NCBI RefSeq assembly: GCF_900099765.1
Contig: NZ_FNDX01000028.1
Location: forward strand, 1-64,000
Source of the DNA: Paenibacillus typhae
Lineage (GTDB): Bacteria > Bacillota > Bacilli > Paenibacillales > Paenibacillaceae
Direction of reading: 5' to 3'
Length of the DNA: 64,000 nucleotides
Shown: piece after piece, positions 15,455 through 24,578 of the stretch
Layout: each line of letters opens with the position of its first letter
How positions within the stretch are numbered: position 1 is the stretch's first letter
Translations under genes and position numbers: made by a program
The notes under the pieces: generated by a model
Databases searched by the model: none
Seen by the model: only the letters and a program-made list of their open reading frames with translations
What the model was told of the DNA's origin: nothing

Positions 15455-16555
15455 ATGCCTATATTTGATGATACGATAGCCAATGATATTGCTTTTGAAG
15501 AAAGCTTAATCCAACTGGCGGATCAATACGGACCGGATACATTTAAACGTATGTTGCAGCGCCTATCTCCTCAAAACCATGCTGAAGCGAAAAAAATGAA
15601 GGAATCGGTTCTGCTGGATGTTGCGGTTCTCCATTATTACGAGAGTGATGCGTTTCAGAGCTTAGCAAAAACCTCGCAACAAGCCTATCGATATGAAATG
15701 GATTTGTTCTTACGGTATTGCGAGCGCTTAAAAGGAGCAAACCCAAACATCAAGGAGATTTCTTCTGCAGTCTTTTTAAACGACTATTTAGCCCCTGTTC
15801 AAAAACTGAATACACGTAGCAAGAAAGCTGCTTTTTTAAGAAGTTTTTTAGGCGAGGTTTTTGCTCATTTTTTCAAGCAGGATATCCGAAAACTCAAACG
15901 GACCCTCTCTATGGAAATGGATCAAAACCGTGAGCCACGTGCGTTTACCAAAGAACAGCTGGATGAGCTGCTTTGCCTTGTAAGGCTTGGCCGAGAAGCC
16001 CACCGGAATTTCACTATTTTATGGACCTTTTTAGGTTCGGGTATTCGGCTGAGCGAATTGTTACATCTACAGATTGGCGATATTGTTGTATCCCGACAAG
16101 AGATCCTTGTACGAGGAAAAGGAAAACGGGGATATAAGCAGCCTAGCAAAATAACCAAATCGTCCCTTGAAATACTAAGCACCTACGTGAACTTTCGTTA
16201 CCATGGCCTGAAAGATGCGCAAGATTATTTAGAACGATATATTTTTTCGGATGACAGAGGAAAATCCCCTCTACACGAAAGCACAGTTCAAAAGATGTTT
16301 GCTTCATTGATTGATCAAGCAACATCGATACCCGAATCCGACAAAAAACCTTATCAGCTATCCGTACACTCTCTACGGCATTCCTTTGCTCTTTATCTGC
16401 TTGAGTCCGGCGTAAATCTATATACGATCAAGGAGCTCATGAGGCATTCGTGGCTGAGTTCCACTGAGGTCTATTTAAAATTATTTGATAGTATGCTAGT
16501 TAAAGCAATCGACCAGCATCCCCTCGCTCAGCTTAAAGCAAGCGATCTCTTTTGA
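15455..16555 (+). CDS. Tyrosine recombinase 2 of three
   Basis: 366 residues with a complete catalytic set: Arg198 in SGIRLSELLHL, lysine in RGKGKRGY, HSLRH (His305, Arg308), His331 in LMRHSW and Tyr340 in EVYLKLF. The N-terminal core-binding domain (about residues 75-150) is preceded by about 70 helical residues. ATG 15455 sits 8 nt after AAGGAGG, whereas the in-frame ATG at 15431 overlaps recombinase 1 without a ribosome site. The gene end overlaps the frame of recombinase 3. Of the three it looks the most XerC/D-like, so it may do most of the strand exchange (inference). Confidence 0.88.
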   Translation: MPIFDDTIANDIAFEESLIQLADQYGPDTFKRMLQRLSPQNHAEAKKMKESVLLDVAVLHYYESDAFQSLAKTSQQAYRYEMDLFLRYCERLKGANPNIKEISSAVFLNDYLAPVQKLNTRSKKAAFLRSFLGEVFAHFFKQDIRKLKRTLSMEMDQNREPRAFTKEQLDELLCLVRLGREAHRNFTILWTFLGSGIRLSELLHLQIGDIVVSRQEILVRGKGKRGYKQPSKITKSSLEILSTYVNFRYHGLKDAQDYLERYIFSDDRGKSPLHESTVQKMFASLIDQATSIPESDKKPYQLSVHSLRHSFALYLLESGVNLYTIKELMRHSWLSSTEVYLKLFDSMLVKAIDQHPLAQLKASDLF

Positions 16556-17502
16556 ATCAGGAGGTGATCCATATATCGTTTTTAGTACAGTCCGCTTACG
16601 TTCAGTTTTGGAGCAACCAGTCCACGTTAAGAAAATCAACCAAAAAACAATACATAAGCGTACTCAAAAAATTCGAAGCCTTCTTACTGGATAATGGTTT
16701 TGAAGGAGACCTTGATTTTGATCAATTTCATGCCAGTCGTGAGCATCCGGGCAGATTTCTCCCCATTCAACGACAGGTCTTTGATCGTTTTTTTATGGAC
16801 TTAAAACATCATGAACATATGTCGAATATGAATTTAGCAGCAACCATTACCGTGTTACGATGTTTCTTTGAATTCCTGTATGAAGCGGATCTGATTCAAC
16901 ATAACCCACTGCTCGGATATCCTAGGCCAAAATTCGAGTCCCCCATTCAAAACACGGCCTTGTCCAAAGCAGAGTGTCTTGCCCTTCTACAAGCTGCATT
17001 GCATAAGAGCCCGTTCTACCGGCAAGAGTTTGTGTTTCTCTGGTTCATGCTGATCACAGGTCTTCGACTCTCAGAGGTCCGTTTCCTAAGGCGGAAACGG
17101 GTACACTTGGATACACGGATCGTCCACGTTTTTGATGCACAAAAAACCGAGAAACGACCAGTCGCCCTCCCTCAGGATCTCACAGTAGAACTTGAACGGT
17201 ATATCCAGCATCCTGAATATCTTAAATATGCGAATCAGGGGGATGAGTACCTATTCCATCAACAAGGAAAAATCATGACCGTTGATAAGATTAAACGGAT
17301 ATTATCTGAATTAACTGATGATGCAGGCCTTACCAGGCATATTAGACCACATGATCTTAGACGAACAGCGGGATATTTGATGCAGACAGGTGGTATGAGT
17401 ATTATCGATATCCAGCATCAGCTGCGCCATAAAAATGTCGGAACCACATTGCGTTATGTACCACCTTTGAATGATTTGATAAAGATTCTTGAGGATACCT
17501 AA
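16552..17502 (+). CDS. Tyrosine recombinase 3 of three, start uncertain
   Basis: About 309-316 residues with a full catalytic set: Arg172 in TGLRLSEVRFL, lysine in AQKTEKRP, HDLRR (His267, Arg270), His293 in LRHKNV and Tyr302 in LRYVPP (numbering from 16552). The start is odd. TTG at 16552 overlaps the upstream TGA but has no ribosome site, while a full-length AGGAGGTGATCC (16559-16570) points to an in-frame ATA at 16573, exactly 8 nt after AGGAGG, the same spacing as the two genes before it. No ATG, GTG or TTG follows until far into the domain. Either reinitiation at TTG or a rare AUA start is implied. Confidence 0.85.
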   Translation: MNQEVIHISFLVQSAYVQFWSNQSTLRKSTKKQYISVLKKFEAFLLDNGFEGDLDFDQFHASREHPGRFLPIQRQVFDRFFMDLKHHEHMSNMNLAATITVLRCFFEFLYEADLIQHNPLLGYPRPKFESPIQNTALSKAECLALLQAALHKSPFYRQEFVFLWFMLITGLRLSEVRFLRRKRVHLDTRIVHVFDAQKTEKRPVALPQDLTVELERYIQHPEYLKYANQGDEYLFHQQGKIMTVDKIKRILSELTDDAGLTRHIRPHDLRRTAGYLMQTGGMSIIDIQHQLRHKNVGTTLRYVPPLNDLIKILEDT

Positions 17503-17602
17503 AGCGACACCAATAAAATTAATACTATAAATTCAAGTCTCACTTTTTCATGATTGGACATAATGATTAGTATAAAAAATCCAATGTAGAAGGTGTTTTT
17601 AG

Positions 17603-18781
17603 TTGGCCAATATCCAAAAACGTGGAGATAATTCATGGTTCTTAACAGTTAATGCCGGTAAAGACGCTAGAGGAAAATATGTTCGTTTCACAAAAACCGT
17701 TCATTGCCGAACAAAAAGAGAAGTGGAAAGCGAATATGCTAAATTTCGGATGGAAGTTGAAGCGGATGAATATGTGTCGCCTCAGAAACTAACATTTGGG
17801 GCGTTCGTCGAAGAATGGAGAGATAAGTATGCCGTAAAGCATCTGGCATACAAGACGCTATACACTTATGACTCTAATCTTAAGACTCGAATTCTTCCAT
17901 ACTTTCAACATCTAAAACTGGAGGAAATCAAACCACTTCACATTTTAAACTTTCTGAATCAGCTCGAAAAGGAAGGTAGCCGTGGAGATAAAAAAACAGG
18001 AGGCTTAGCCTCTGGAACAATCGAAATTCAACACCGTATCTTAAAAAATATACTCAAACGTGCAGTGGAATGGAGAATTATTAAGCGAAACCCGGTTATC
18101 GACGTGCAGAAACCAAAGGTCGATTCAAAAGAGATCGTCCCCTACAATGAATCAGAGGTAGAACAAATGCTTCGAGCGTTGCAACGAGAGCCCTATCACT
18201 GGAGGGTCATGGTTACCTTGGCTCTTACAACCGGATTACGGCGGGGCGAATTACTCGGGTTGGAATGGAAGCATCTTGATTTCAACAACGGGATTTTGGA
18301 TGTATCACAATCTATGATTCATGCTCTTAAAGGTAAGGTCATCGTCAAATCTCCCAAAACAAAAAAATCTATTCGGAAAGTAGCATTACCAAGTTCCATG
18401 TTAAAGGAGCTGAAAGAATACTTTGCTTATAGAATCCAAGAACGAAATGACGTTGGTGATTCGTGGTATAACGGAGATTGGTTTTTTATGTTCTCACATC
18501 CTGATGGGCAACCTTTCCATCATGAGCGTCCCTACCTTTGGTTTCGACAATTCATAAAGAAGAATGGCTTTCGGTACATCCGGTTTCATGATCTCCGGCA
18601 TACCTCAGCCACAATTCTGATTAACCAAGGCGTTCACGCTAAGATTATCTCAGAACGACTTGGACATGGGAGCATCGCCACAACTATGAATATTTATGGG
18701 CACGCTCTGCAAACTGCTGATCAGGCTGCTGCTGATAAATTTGAATCGTTTTTCGCATCTGATGCTACACACGGACAATAA
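17603..18781 (+). CDS. int: Phage-type tyrosine integrase of the island
   Basis: 392 residues in three parts: an AP2-like arm-binding domain (about 1-60, SWFLTVNAGKDARGKYVRF), a SAM-like core-binding domain (about 64-165) and the catalytic domain with Arg213 (TGLRRGELLGL), lysine in SPKTKKS, HDLRH (His329, Arg332), His355 in LGHGS and Tyr365 in MNIYGH. The start is TTG 17603, placed 7 nt after AGAAGGTG. This type matches the arm repeats near both island ends and is the likely catalyst of rlmD integration. It lies in the middle of the island rather than at an end, which suggests later cargo gain. No excisionase gene is adjacent. Confidence 0.9.
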   Translation: MANIQKRGDNSWFLTVNAGKDARGKYVRFTKTVHCRTKREVESEYAKFRMEVEADEYVSPQKLTFGAFVEEWRDKYAVKHLAYKTLYTYDSNLKTRILPYFQHLKLEEIKPLHILNFLNQLEKEGSRGDKKTGGLASGTIEIQHRILKNILKRAVEWRIIKRNPVIDVQKPKVDSKEIVPYNESEVEQMLRALQREPYHWRVMVTLALTTGLRRGELLGLEWKHLDFNNGILDVSQSMIHALKGKVIVKSPKTKKSIRKVALPSSMLKELKEYFAYRIQERNDVGDSWYNGDWFFMFSHPDGQPFHHERPYLWFRQFIKKNGFRYIRFHDLRHTSATILINQGVHAKIISERLGHGSIATTMNIYGHALQTADQAAADKFESFFASDATHGQ

Positions 18782-18823
18782 AGAAGACATACAGGAGTTT
18801 GGAGTTTCCTGGCGTCTTCTTTT
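18781..18823 (+). terminator. Integrase terminator
   Basis: AAGAAGAC (18781-18788) pairs with GTCTTCTT downstream and is followed by TTCTCTC. The left arm AAGAAGACATACAGGAGTT recurs with two changes at 25637-25655. Confidence 0.65.
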
Positions 18824-19176
18824 CTCTCTGGATTTAAGTAAAATCTCCTTCTGTAGTGATTCATATCTTTTTGGCTACGTAATAAAGTTTGAAATTGAAG
18901 TGCATAGATGTTCAACGGTTACCTAAAATGGGATCCACAACATCATCCGAGAGAAAGAAGAGCAACCCCCTTTATCATTATGCGGCTGTAAGTAATACTT
19001 GTAACAAGGTATTGCTGTCTCGCATTGACACACCATACAACGATTAATCCGGATATTCTACGAGCCACTGTTTCAAATCTTCGTAATTCCATAAGGAAAG
19101 ACAATACTCTAGCGGTTTAGCAAATTTAACTGCGTCTGATGTAAATGAAGAATTAGTTTCGGTTCTTTTATCTCCA
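18824..19176. other. Spacer with a possible gene remnant
   Basis: No complete gene. On the minus strand about 19180 to 19044 an open frame without a start codon reads FAKPLEYCLSLWNYEDLKQW and then LVEYPD and a stop. It overlaps the end of the PD-(D/E)XK gene in another frame and may be the tail of a lost or frameshifted gene. Confidence 0.3.
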
Positions 19177-20295
19177 TCATGTTCCCTCTTTTTCCATTAT
19201 AGAACCCGTTAGAAACCCTACAATTATTCCATCATAACCTACTGAGTAAAATTCATCTTTAATGATCGATTGGTTTTTATCTGACTCCAATTTAAAACCA
19301 TTATCTATTTTTGTATCATTCGTTTCTTTTCCATCAGATGGATTTTCTTTAAACGGTGGATCAACACCTAGACCTTTTGCTACTTGAGTATATAGTAATA
19401 TATTTTCAAAGTTGGAATCATCACCCTTTATCGTCTCAGTTATGTAGTTATAAACAATGGTACTCATACCAACTACCAGATTAGTAGAAGCTAACGGAGT
19501 AATGAAATAATCTCCATTATTAAAGGAAATCTTTCTTGTTCGTGTGCTTTCATCAATGTTATTCAATGCACCATTAAGTATAGAATAGACCGGAGCGTAA
19601 TAATCTTTAATAAATTGATACGGAGATATATCCAAATTCGGAGCACCTTGTGTAATTTTTTTTGGATCAAGTAGGTGGCTTCTCCATCTATTTTTACTAA
19701 AATAAGTTGTCATGCCAAATCGCAGCGCTGGATATTGACCATTTATTGTTTTAAGATTTTCCGTTTGGGTTTTCGCTTTTTCTAGAGCTTCTCTAACAAA
19801 ATTACTTCTTCCTTTTGCTTCTATCACTACCCAATCTCTTCTTCTATCTAAACCCAACAGGTCAGGTCTCGTCTCTCTATCCTCCCTCCATTTTTTCACT
19901 TTTAACATATCAACTTCAGAAGCATATTTAGTATAGACATCTAAATGCATAAGCCAAGGAACATCAAACTTCTTTTCTGCCAATAGTTTCGCGCCAACTA
20001 ATCCAAAGAAATAAGAAATTGCAGTCTTTTCAGAAGGATCTAACTCTAAAAAAGCTGAACTTCGGCTGATATGATTAGTTGAATCCTCTACCAAGAATGC
20101 TTGAATCATATTTACTCTGAATGATAACTCATTCAATGATAATGAACCATGTTTAGTTACCCACTTCCAGTCTTTTCTCCCCACAGAGATGGCGGCTCGG
20201 AAGATGTCTTCCCAGCTACAATCCAAGCTATGCCATGTCTCACTCAAACCATAATGACTAGGGAAATCTTCTGTATAAAAATCGAACATCAGCAT
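19177..20295 (-). CDS. PD-(D/E)XK nuclease-like protein
   Basis: 372 residues. RPDLLGLDRRRDWVVIEAKG contains Asp145 and the E159-A-K161 signature of PD-(D/E)XK nucleases (ATG 20295 numbering). The rest is unrecognised, with a helical N-terminal domain and a polar tail. I chose ATG 20295 because GGGAGG lies 9 nt upstream; an in-frame TTG at 20304 is within that spacing. It follows the RloC-like ABC ATPase gene on the same strand after about 60 bp, so the two are probably an operon and possibly one defence system: ATPase sensor plus DNA or RNA nuclease. The pairing is inference. Confidence 0.7.
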   Translation of the reverse strand: MLMFDFYTEDFPSHYGLSETWHSLDCSWEDIFRAAISVGRKDWKWVTKHGSLSLNELSFRVNMIQAFLVEDSTNHISRSSAFLELDPSEKTAISYFFGLVGAKLLAEKKFDVPWLMHLDVYTKYASEVDMLKVKKWREDRETRPDLLGLDRRRDWVVIEAKGRSNFVREALEKAKTQTENLKTINGQYPALRFGMTTYFSKNRWRSHLLDPKKITQGAPNLDISPYQFIKDYYAPVYSILNGALNNIDESTRTRKISFNNGDYFITPLASTNLVVGMSTIVYNYITETIKGDDSNFENILLYTQVAKGLGVDPPFKENPSDGKETNDTKIDNGFKLESDKNQSIIKDEFYSVGYDGIIVGFLTGSIMEKEGT

Positions 20296-20357
20296 TATTT
20301 TCAACCTCCCTATTTCGTTGAATGCCGATTCTAAAAATACTTAGTATGGGAAACCTA

Positions 20358-22928
20358 TTATTTTGTTTTAAACCTATCTGTAACTGAAATAATGTATTCA
20401 TAATCAACATTAAAATCTTGTCTTGTAGCTTTTGAATTTTGTGTTTCCGTTGGTTGACTATGTCCTAGCATCCATCTACATGCCTTATCAAATAAACTAG
20501 AAACAGCCTCTAACTCATCTACAAATTCAGTGTTTATTTTGTTTATAACTGTGAATCTAATGTTAGGTTCATAACGTTTTATTAAATCTTTAAAAAAGCC
20601 CTCTTCGACTATTAATTCGCACCAAGTTCGAATATTAGAATATACTGCCTTTAAACATTCTTCCAATTCATCTCCAGCACATGATTTACTATTTATTTTT
20701 TGATGATATTGTTTTATTTTTTTTGTTACCCCATTCAGATTCTCTAGCTTACCGCTAAATGTTTCTGAAACAATTCCTTTATTATCCTTGTCAAACTCAT
20801 CAACGATAAAGAATTTATTTTCTTTATCGTTTTCGTTTGCACATTTATTGTATAAGTAATAGTAGAACATAATATTATGAGTAAAAACTATTACTTGACG
20901 ATCTTTAGATAAATTGTATATAAGTCTTGCAAAAAGCTCAGATCGTTTATAATCAAGTGAAGTAACAGGATCATCGAATAAAACAGTATTAAAGTTCCGT
21001 CTAATAGTTAAATCCGTTGCAAATTCAGCCATTGCAATTGCTTTTTGCTCACCTTCGCTCATAATATCTGTTACTTTGTATCCTTCATTAATAACATATT
21101 TACTTCGGTGCGTCTGTCCACGTTGAGGTGTAAGCTTTATATTCACTTTTTTCACCTTTAGCTCGTCACAATAATTATTAAATGTTGTTGTATATGTTTC
21201 TTCTACAATTGACGCAAAGGCTTCCTTTGCTTTTCTTGTAATCGATGTTGTAGAAAATCCAGATTTAATAGCTGTAAGTGTTTGAATGTAATCCTCATGC
21301 GAATAATACTTTTCGAACATACTAAGTGAATCACTAATTAGCTTTGCTTTGACCAAATTCTGTTTCCTTGTTTTATGTGTTGTTAATAGTTCTTGCAACT
21401 CACTAGTAGATTTGCTTAATGACTGTATTCTCTCCCCAAGATCGAGAGCTTCGGCTTCAATTTCCTTTATAAAATCGGTGAAGTCTACCACCGTATGAAG
21501 ACCAACGCTTTTACGACTAGTAATACCTCCATTAAACAATTCTATATTTGTTTGTAATAGGCTAATTATCGCTTTGATCTTTTCAACTAATATTTCCTTT
21601 TCAAATATTTCATTGTCTTCCTTCTTAAAATCAAGAGCATCAGTAATCTTATACTTATCCAGATATTCCATTAGCGTTGCTTTCTCTGAGTGCAATTCAG
21701 AACAGACATGTACAATACTACTATTAATAATATCAACTTCACTTTGCGCTAACTGTTGACTGCATAATACGCAGCATTCCCCAACCTCCGGACCATCTTT
21801 TTCAAGAGCCCGGTAGTATTCTTTAGTATTACGAATTATTACGTACCATTCTTCATTCACATGTTGTAAATAAGAAATGCCCTTGGAAAAATCCTCATTT
21901 TGCTTTTTTTCCTCTTGAACTTTCCCAGCATATTCATTTATTAAATTATTAACAAACTCTATATTCTCACGACTTAGTTTATTGGATAATTTCGATATTC
22001 CTGAAACTAAACTCTCTAGCTTTGCTTTTTGTGAACGAAGTATCTTTAATTTATCACTAATGTTACTGCTCTCTGATTCCTTAATTTTAAAATCTAATTG
22101 AGCTATTTCAGTTTCTAGGGTCTCATCAATGGGATATGCTTTACTAATGAATACCTTAACTTTATCAGCTCGCTTTTCATTTCGAATTATATTATTAATT
22201 TCAGATCTAATGATTTCAAATGATGAATCCTTAAAAATATCCCCCTGATCTACACGTACTTTAGCAATCATAGAGTCTACTTTTGTTCTTAAAGAGGTTA
22301 AAATCTCAACAATCTTATTAAAATATTTAAATCCTTGCGGAAGAACAGAAAAAGTCAAGTTACTATTCAATAAGGGTAATACAGAATCGCTATCAAAAAC
22401 ATTCATTTGCATTAAATGAAAGTGCTCTTCATTAATATCAACTTCATTGATCGGATTAAGGGTACCGTTACAGGTATAGGACACGTCTATAGTTTGTTTT
22501 AGCATTGTATCTTTTCCTTGAGACCCAACTAAATAAACATTAGGTAATAATTTCATATCCTTTGCAGATGTATGATAGTTCTTTGCTAGCCTACGAAATA
22601 CTCTCACATAAGAGGACTTTCCAGAACCATTTTCTCCGTAAAAAACATTTAGTTTTCCTCCCAGATTAAAAGCAGTATCGCTAGATAATGCGTTAATATT
22701 TACAGGTCTTTTTATTTCATTAATAACAAGGCGCAGATCATTTTCCTCTTGGGTCTGTTTTAATAATTTCATTCCCGCATCCTCTTTTGAGGTAATAAGA
22801 TCTATAATCTCTTTAAGAAGAGTCTCATTTTCAGAATTATCAAAGTCCTCTGAAAAGACCTTATTAATTAAGTGCTTTTTCCAATTAGATTCGGACGCCC
22901 AATCAACTATATAGTTTATTGCGGTCAT
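20358..22928 (-). CDS. RloC-like ABC ATPase with zinc hook and candidate anticodon-nuclease domain
   Basis: 856 residues. Seen in order: Walker A GENGSGKSS (98-106), a long coiled coil, a zinc-hook motif C386-V-L-C389, a second coiled coil, the ABC signature MSEGEQKA (623-630), Walker B NTVLFDDPVTSLD (647-659) and an H-loop His684. The C-terminal region has R767-T-W-C-E771 and later His823, which fits the Arg-x3-Glu...His triad of PrrC/RloC anticodon nucleases. RloC proteins couple DNA-damage sensing to tRNA cleavage as an antiviral response. The His spacing is wider than in PrrC, so the nuclease call is tentative while the ATPase call is firm. AGGGAGG precedes ATG. It is upstream of the PD-(D/E)XK gene. 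Confidence 0.75.
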   Translation of the reverse strand: MTAINYIVDWASESNWKKHLINKVFSEDFDNSENETLLKEIIDLITSKEDAGMKLLKQTQEENDLRLVINEIKRPVNINALSSDTAFNLGGKLNVFYGENGSGKSSYVRVFRRLAKNYHTSAKDMKLLPNVYLVGSQGKDTMLKQTIDVSYTCNGTLNPINEVDINEEHFHLMQMNVFDSDSVLPLLNSNLTFSVLPQGFKYFNKIVEILTSLRTKVDSMIAKVRVDQGDIFKDSSFEIIRSEINNIIRNEKRADKVKVFISKAYPIDETLETEIAQLDFKIKESESSNISDKLKILRSQKAKLESLVSGISKLSNKLSRENIEFVNNLINEYAGKVQEEKKQNEDFSKGISYLQHVNEEWYVIIRNTKEYYRALEKDGPEVGECCVLCSQQLAQSEVDIINSSIVHVCSELHSEKATLMEYLDKYKITDALDFKKEDNEIFEKEILVEKIKAIISLLQTNIELFNGGITSRKSVGLHTVVDFTDFIKEIEAEALDLGERIQSLSKSTSELQELLTTHKTRKQNLVKAKLISDSLSMFEKYYSHEDYIQTLTAIKSGFSTTSITRKAKEAFASIVEETYTTTFNNYCDELKVKKVNIKLTPQRGQTHRSKYVINEGYKVTDIMSEGEQKAIAMAEFATDLTIRRNFNTVLFDDPVTSLDYKRSELFARLIYNLSKDRQVIVFTHNIMFYYYLYNKCANENDKENKFFIVDEFDKDNKGIVSETFSGKLENLNGVTKKIKQYHQKINSKSCAGDELEECLKAVYSNIRTWCELIVEEGFFKDLIKRYEPNIRFTVINKINTEFVDELEAVSSLFDKACRWMLGHSQPTETQNSKATRQDFNVDYEYIISVTDRFKTK

Positions 22929-23420
22929 AAAGTTCCCTCCCTACATATTCCTGGACCTTACATATTTCGCCAAAATCATACCAATTCCTCCTATAAGTAA
23001 AACTATAAGGCATGCTCAGTTTTAAAACATGTATTTCAATGAAGCTAACGTTAGATTGAATTTAATCACTAAGCTATTTTTTTATTTAGACAATAAAATT
23101 GGCTACTTTAGATATTATTCACAAAAAAGTCATCGTAAAATCTGAAAGACTTGGCTGAGGGAGCAATAGCACAACGATGAAATCAATGGATGTGATTTTT
23201 AAAACTGAATAGGTAGTGAAATATTATCAGAAGAATAAAGTATCTTAATGCATAATAAATTACATACAATTAGAAAATATAGTATTAAAATTAAGAGCCA
23301 CTATAAGCTACTGGCAGGATAGCTTAATAATTTTGCAAACAGTCAACATATGGAGTTATTTATGTAATTAGTACATAAGAAGTTAGGAGAAATAATCATA
23401 ACGAAAGCAGGAGTGAGAAA
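22929..23420. other. AT-rich divergent spacer, no gene
   Basis: About 490 bp between divergent transcription units, presumably with both promoters. It includes a 10-bp palindrome CTAACGTTAG near 23045. I see no small gene or structured RNA. Confidence 0.45.
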
Positions 23421-24440
23421 ATGAGAAAATATTTTACGGAATTCGGTCTTAATGTTTTTACATCTTATAAAACAATCGTACCAGTTGAACACTTAGAAAA
23501 AGTGCAAAGGAATGCTAAATACCATATCTACGGAATTTTATCTATCCCAAGAGTGATTATCGATAAAGAAAGTTTCATTGTAAATAAAGAAGGATTTAAG
23601 TGTACTTTAAAAGGAATTAACCCAGAGTATCAAGAGAGTTACGAAATCAGTAACTTCTCTATGCTACCTGGGATTGATCATAGAGAAATTAAGTATGACA
23701 TCCGGTATCCATTCGACAAATTGGATTATCATATTGATAGAGAAATACTATTGAATTTTTTTAATAACAACAAAGAAAGAATTAACTTCAGTGAGAGCGA
23801 ATTCTTAAATTTATTTGATACACCTTTAGATATCCAGCTTGTACTTAATAAGCATCTGCAAGAAAATTGGCTTCCGTTGAAGATGGAAGTTTTATATATA
23901 GGAAAATCTTTTGGTGCTAATGGTCAAAGATTAGCACAAGATAGATTGTCAGCTCATTCAACATTACAGAAGATTTTAACCGATTTCCACAGTAAATATC
24001 CAGATAAAAGGATATACCTGCTTCTCCTTGAAATGACCCCTTTATTAAACACTACATTTGATGGTATTTCTCAGGAATATGGGACCAGTGATGAAGAAGA
24101 TCAAAAACACTTAGAAAAGGTTCTAAGTAATTTGCCTGTTGAAGAACAAGTTATAAATATTACAGAAGCTGCAATAATAAATTATTTCAAACCCTACTAC
24201 AATACTAATTTCATCGAAAACTTCCCAAGTACTGAGCATACGGGATATAAGCAGTATTACGATTTGGATTATAATTGTATGTCAGTCGAACTAGATTTGG
24301 AATTTGATAGTATGCCTAATATTGAACTGCACACAGATAATAATAATATAAAAAATTGTTGGGAATTCATTCAATATAACTTATCAAATGATCCTAATCG
24401 AAGAAACATGTACGAAATATTTACGAGTAAAGCTGAGTAA
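23421..24440 (+). CDS. GIY-YIG-like nuclease-domain protein
   Basis: 339 residues. The C-terminal half has the order of a GIY-YIG fold: EVLYIGKS (Y159-I-G), an arginine helix QRLAQDRLSAHSTL (Arg170/175, His179), the strand RIYLLLLEM, and E249-AAIINYFKPYYN, which matches the Glu...P-x-N end of the family. The first GIY strand is not clear. The N-terminal 130 residues are unrecognised. AGGAGTGAG precedes ATG. It is followed on the same strand by a beta-beta-alpha-metal nuclease-like gene, so a two-component antiviral or toxin module is possible; that role is inference. Confidence 0.6.
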   Translation: MRKYFTEFGLNVFTSYKTIVPVEHLEKVQRNAKYHIYGILSIPRVIIDKESFIVNKEGFKCTLKGINPEYQESYEISNFSMLPGIDHREIKYDIRYPFDKLDYHIDREILLNFFNNNKERINFSESEFLNLFDTPLDIQLVLNKHLQENWLPLKMEVLYIGKSFGANGQRLAQDRLSAHSTLQKILTDFHSKYPDKRIYLLLLEMTPLLNTTFDGISQEYGTSDEEDQKHLEKVLSNLPVEEQVINITEAAIINYFKPYYNTNFIENFPSTEHTGYKQYYDLDYNCMSVELDLEFDSMPNIELHTDNNNIKNCWEFIQYNLSNDPNRRNMYEIFTSKAE

Positions 24441-24578
24441 CTGATTAACCAAAATTCATTAATTTTAAAAATAAAATGTTATTTAACTTAAAGGTATTGT
24501 TGATGTTGAATCAAATATTAAGAATAATTTTATCATTTCTATGAATACTCATAATAAATATAAGAAGGTGAATTAATT

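Noticed and set aside
13945-17502. Calling one of the recombinases IntI
   Set aside because: I see no IntI-specific insertion between the catalytic boxes, and three genes act together; only the arrangement is integron-like.
13945-17502. Tn554-type transposon
   Set aside because: Tn554 tnpC is a small non-recombinase protein; here all three are tyrosine recombinases and no Tn554-like ends were seen.
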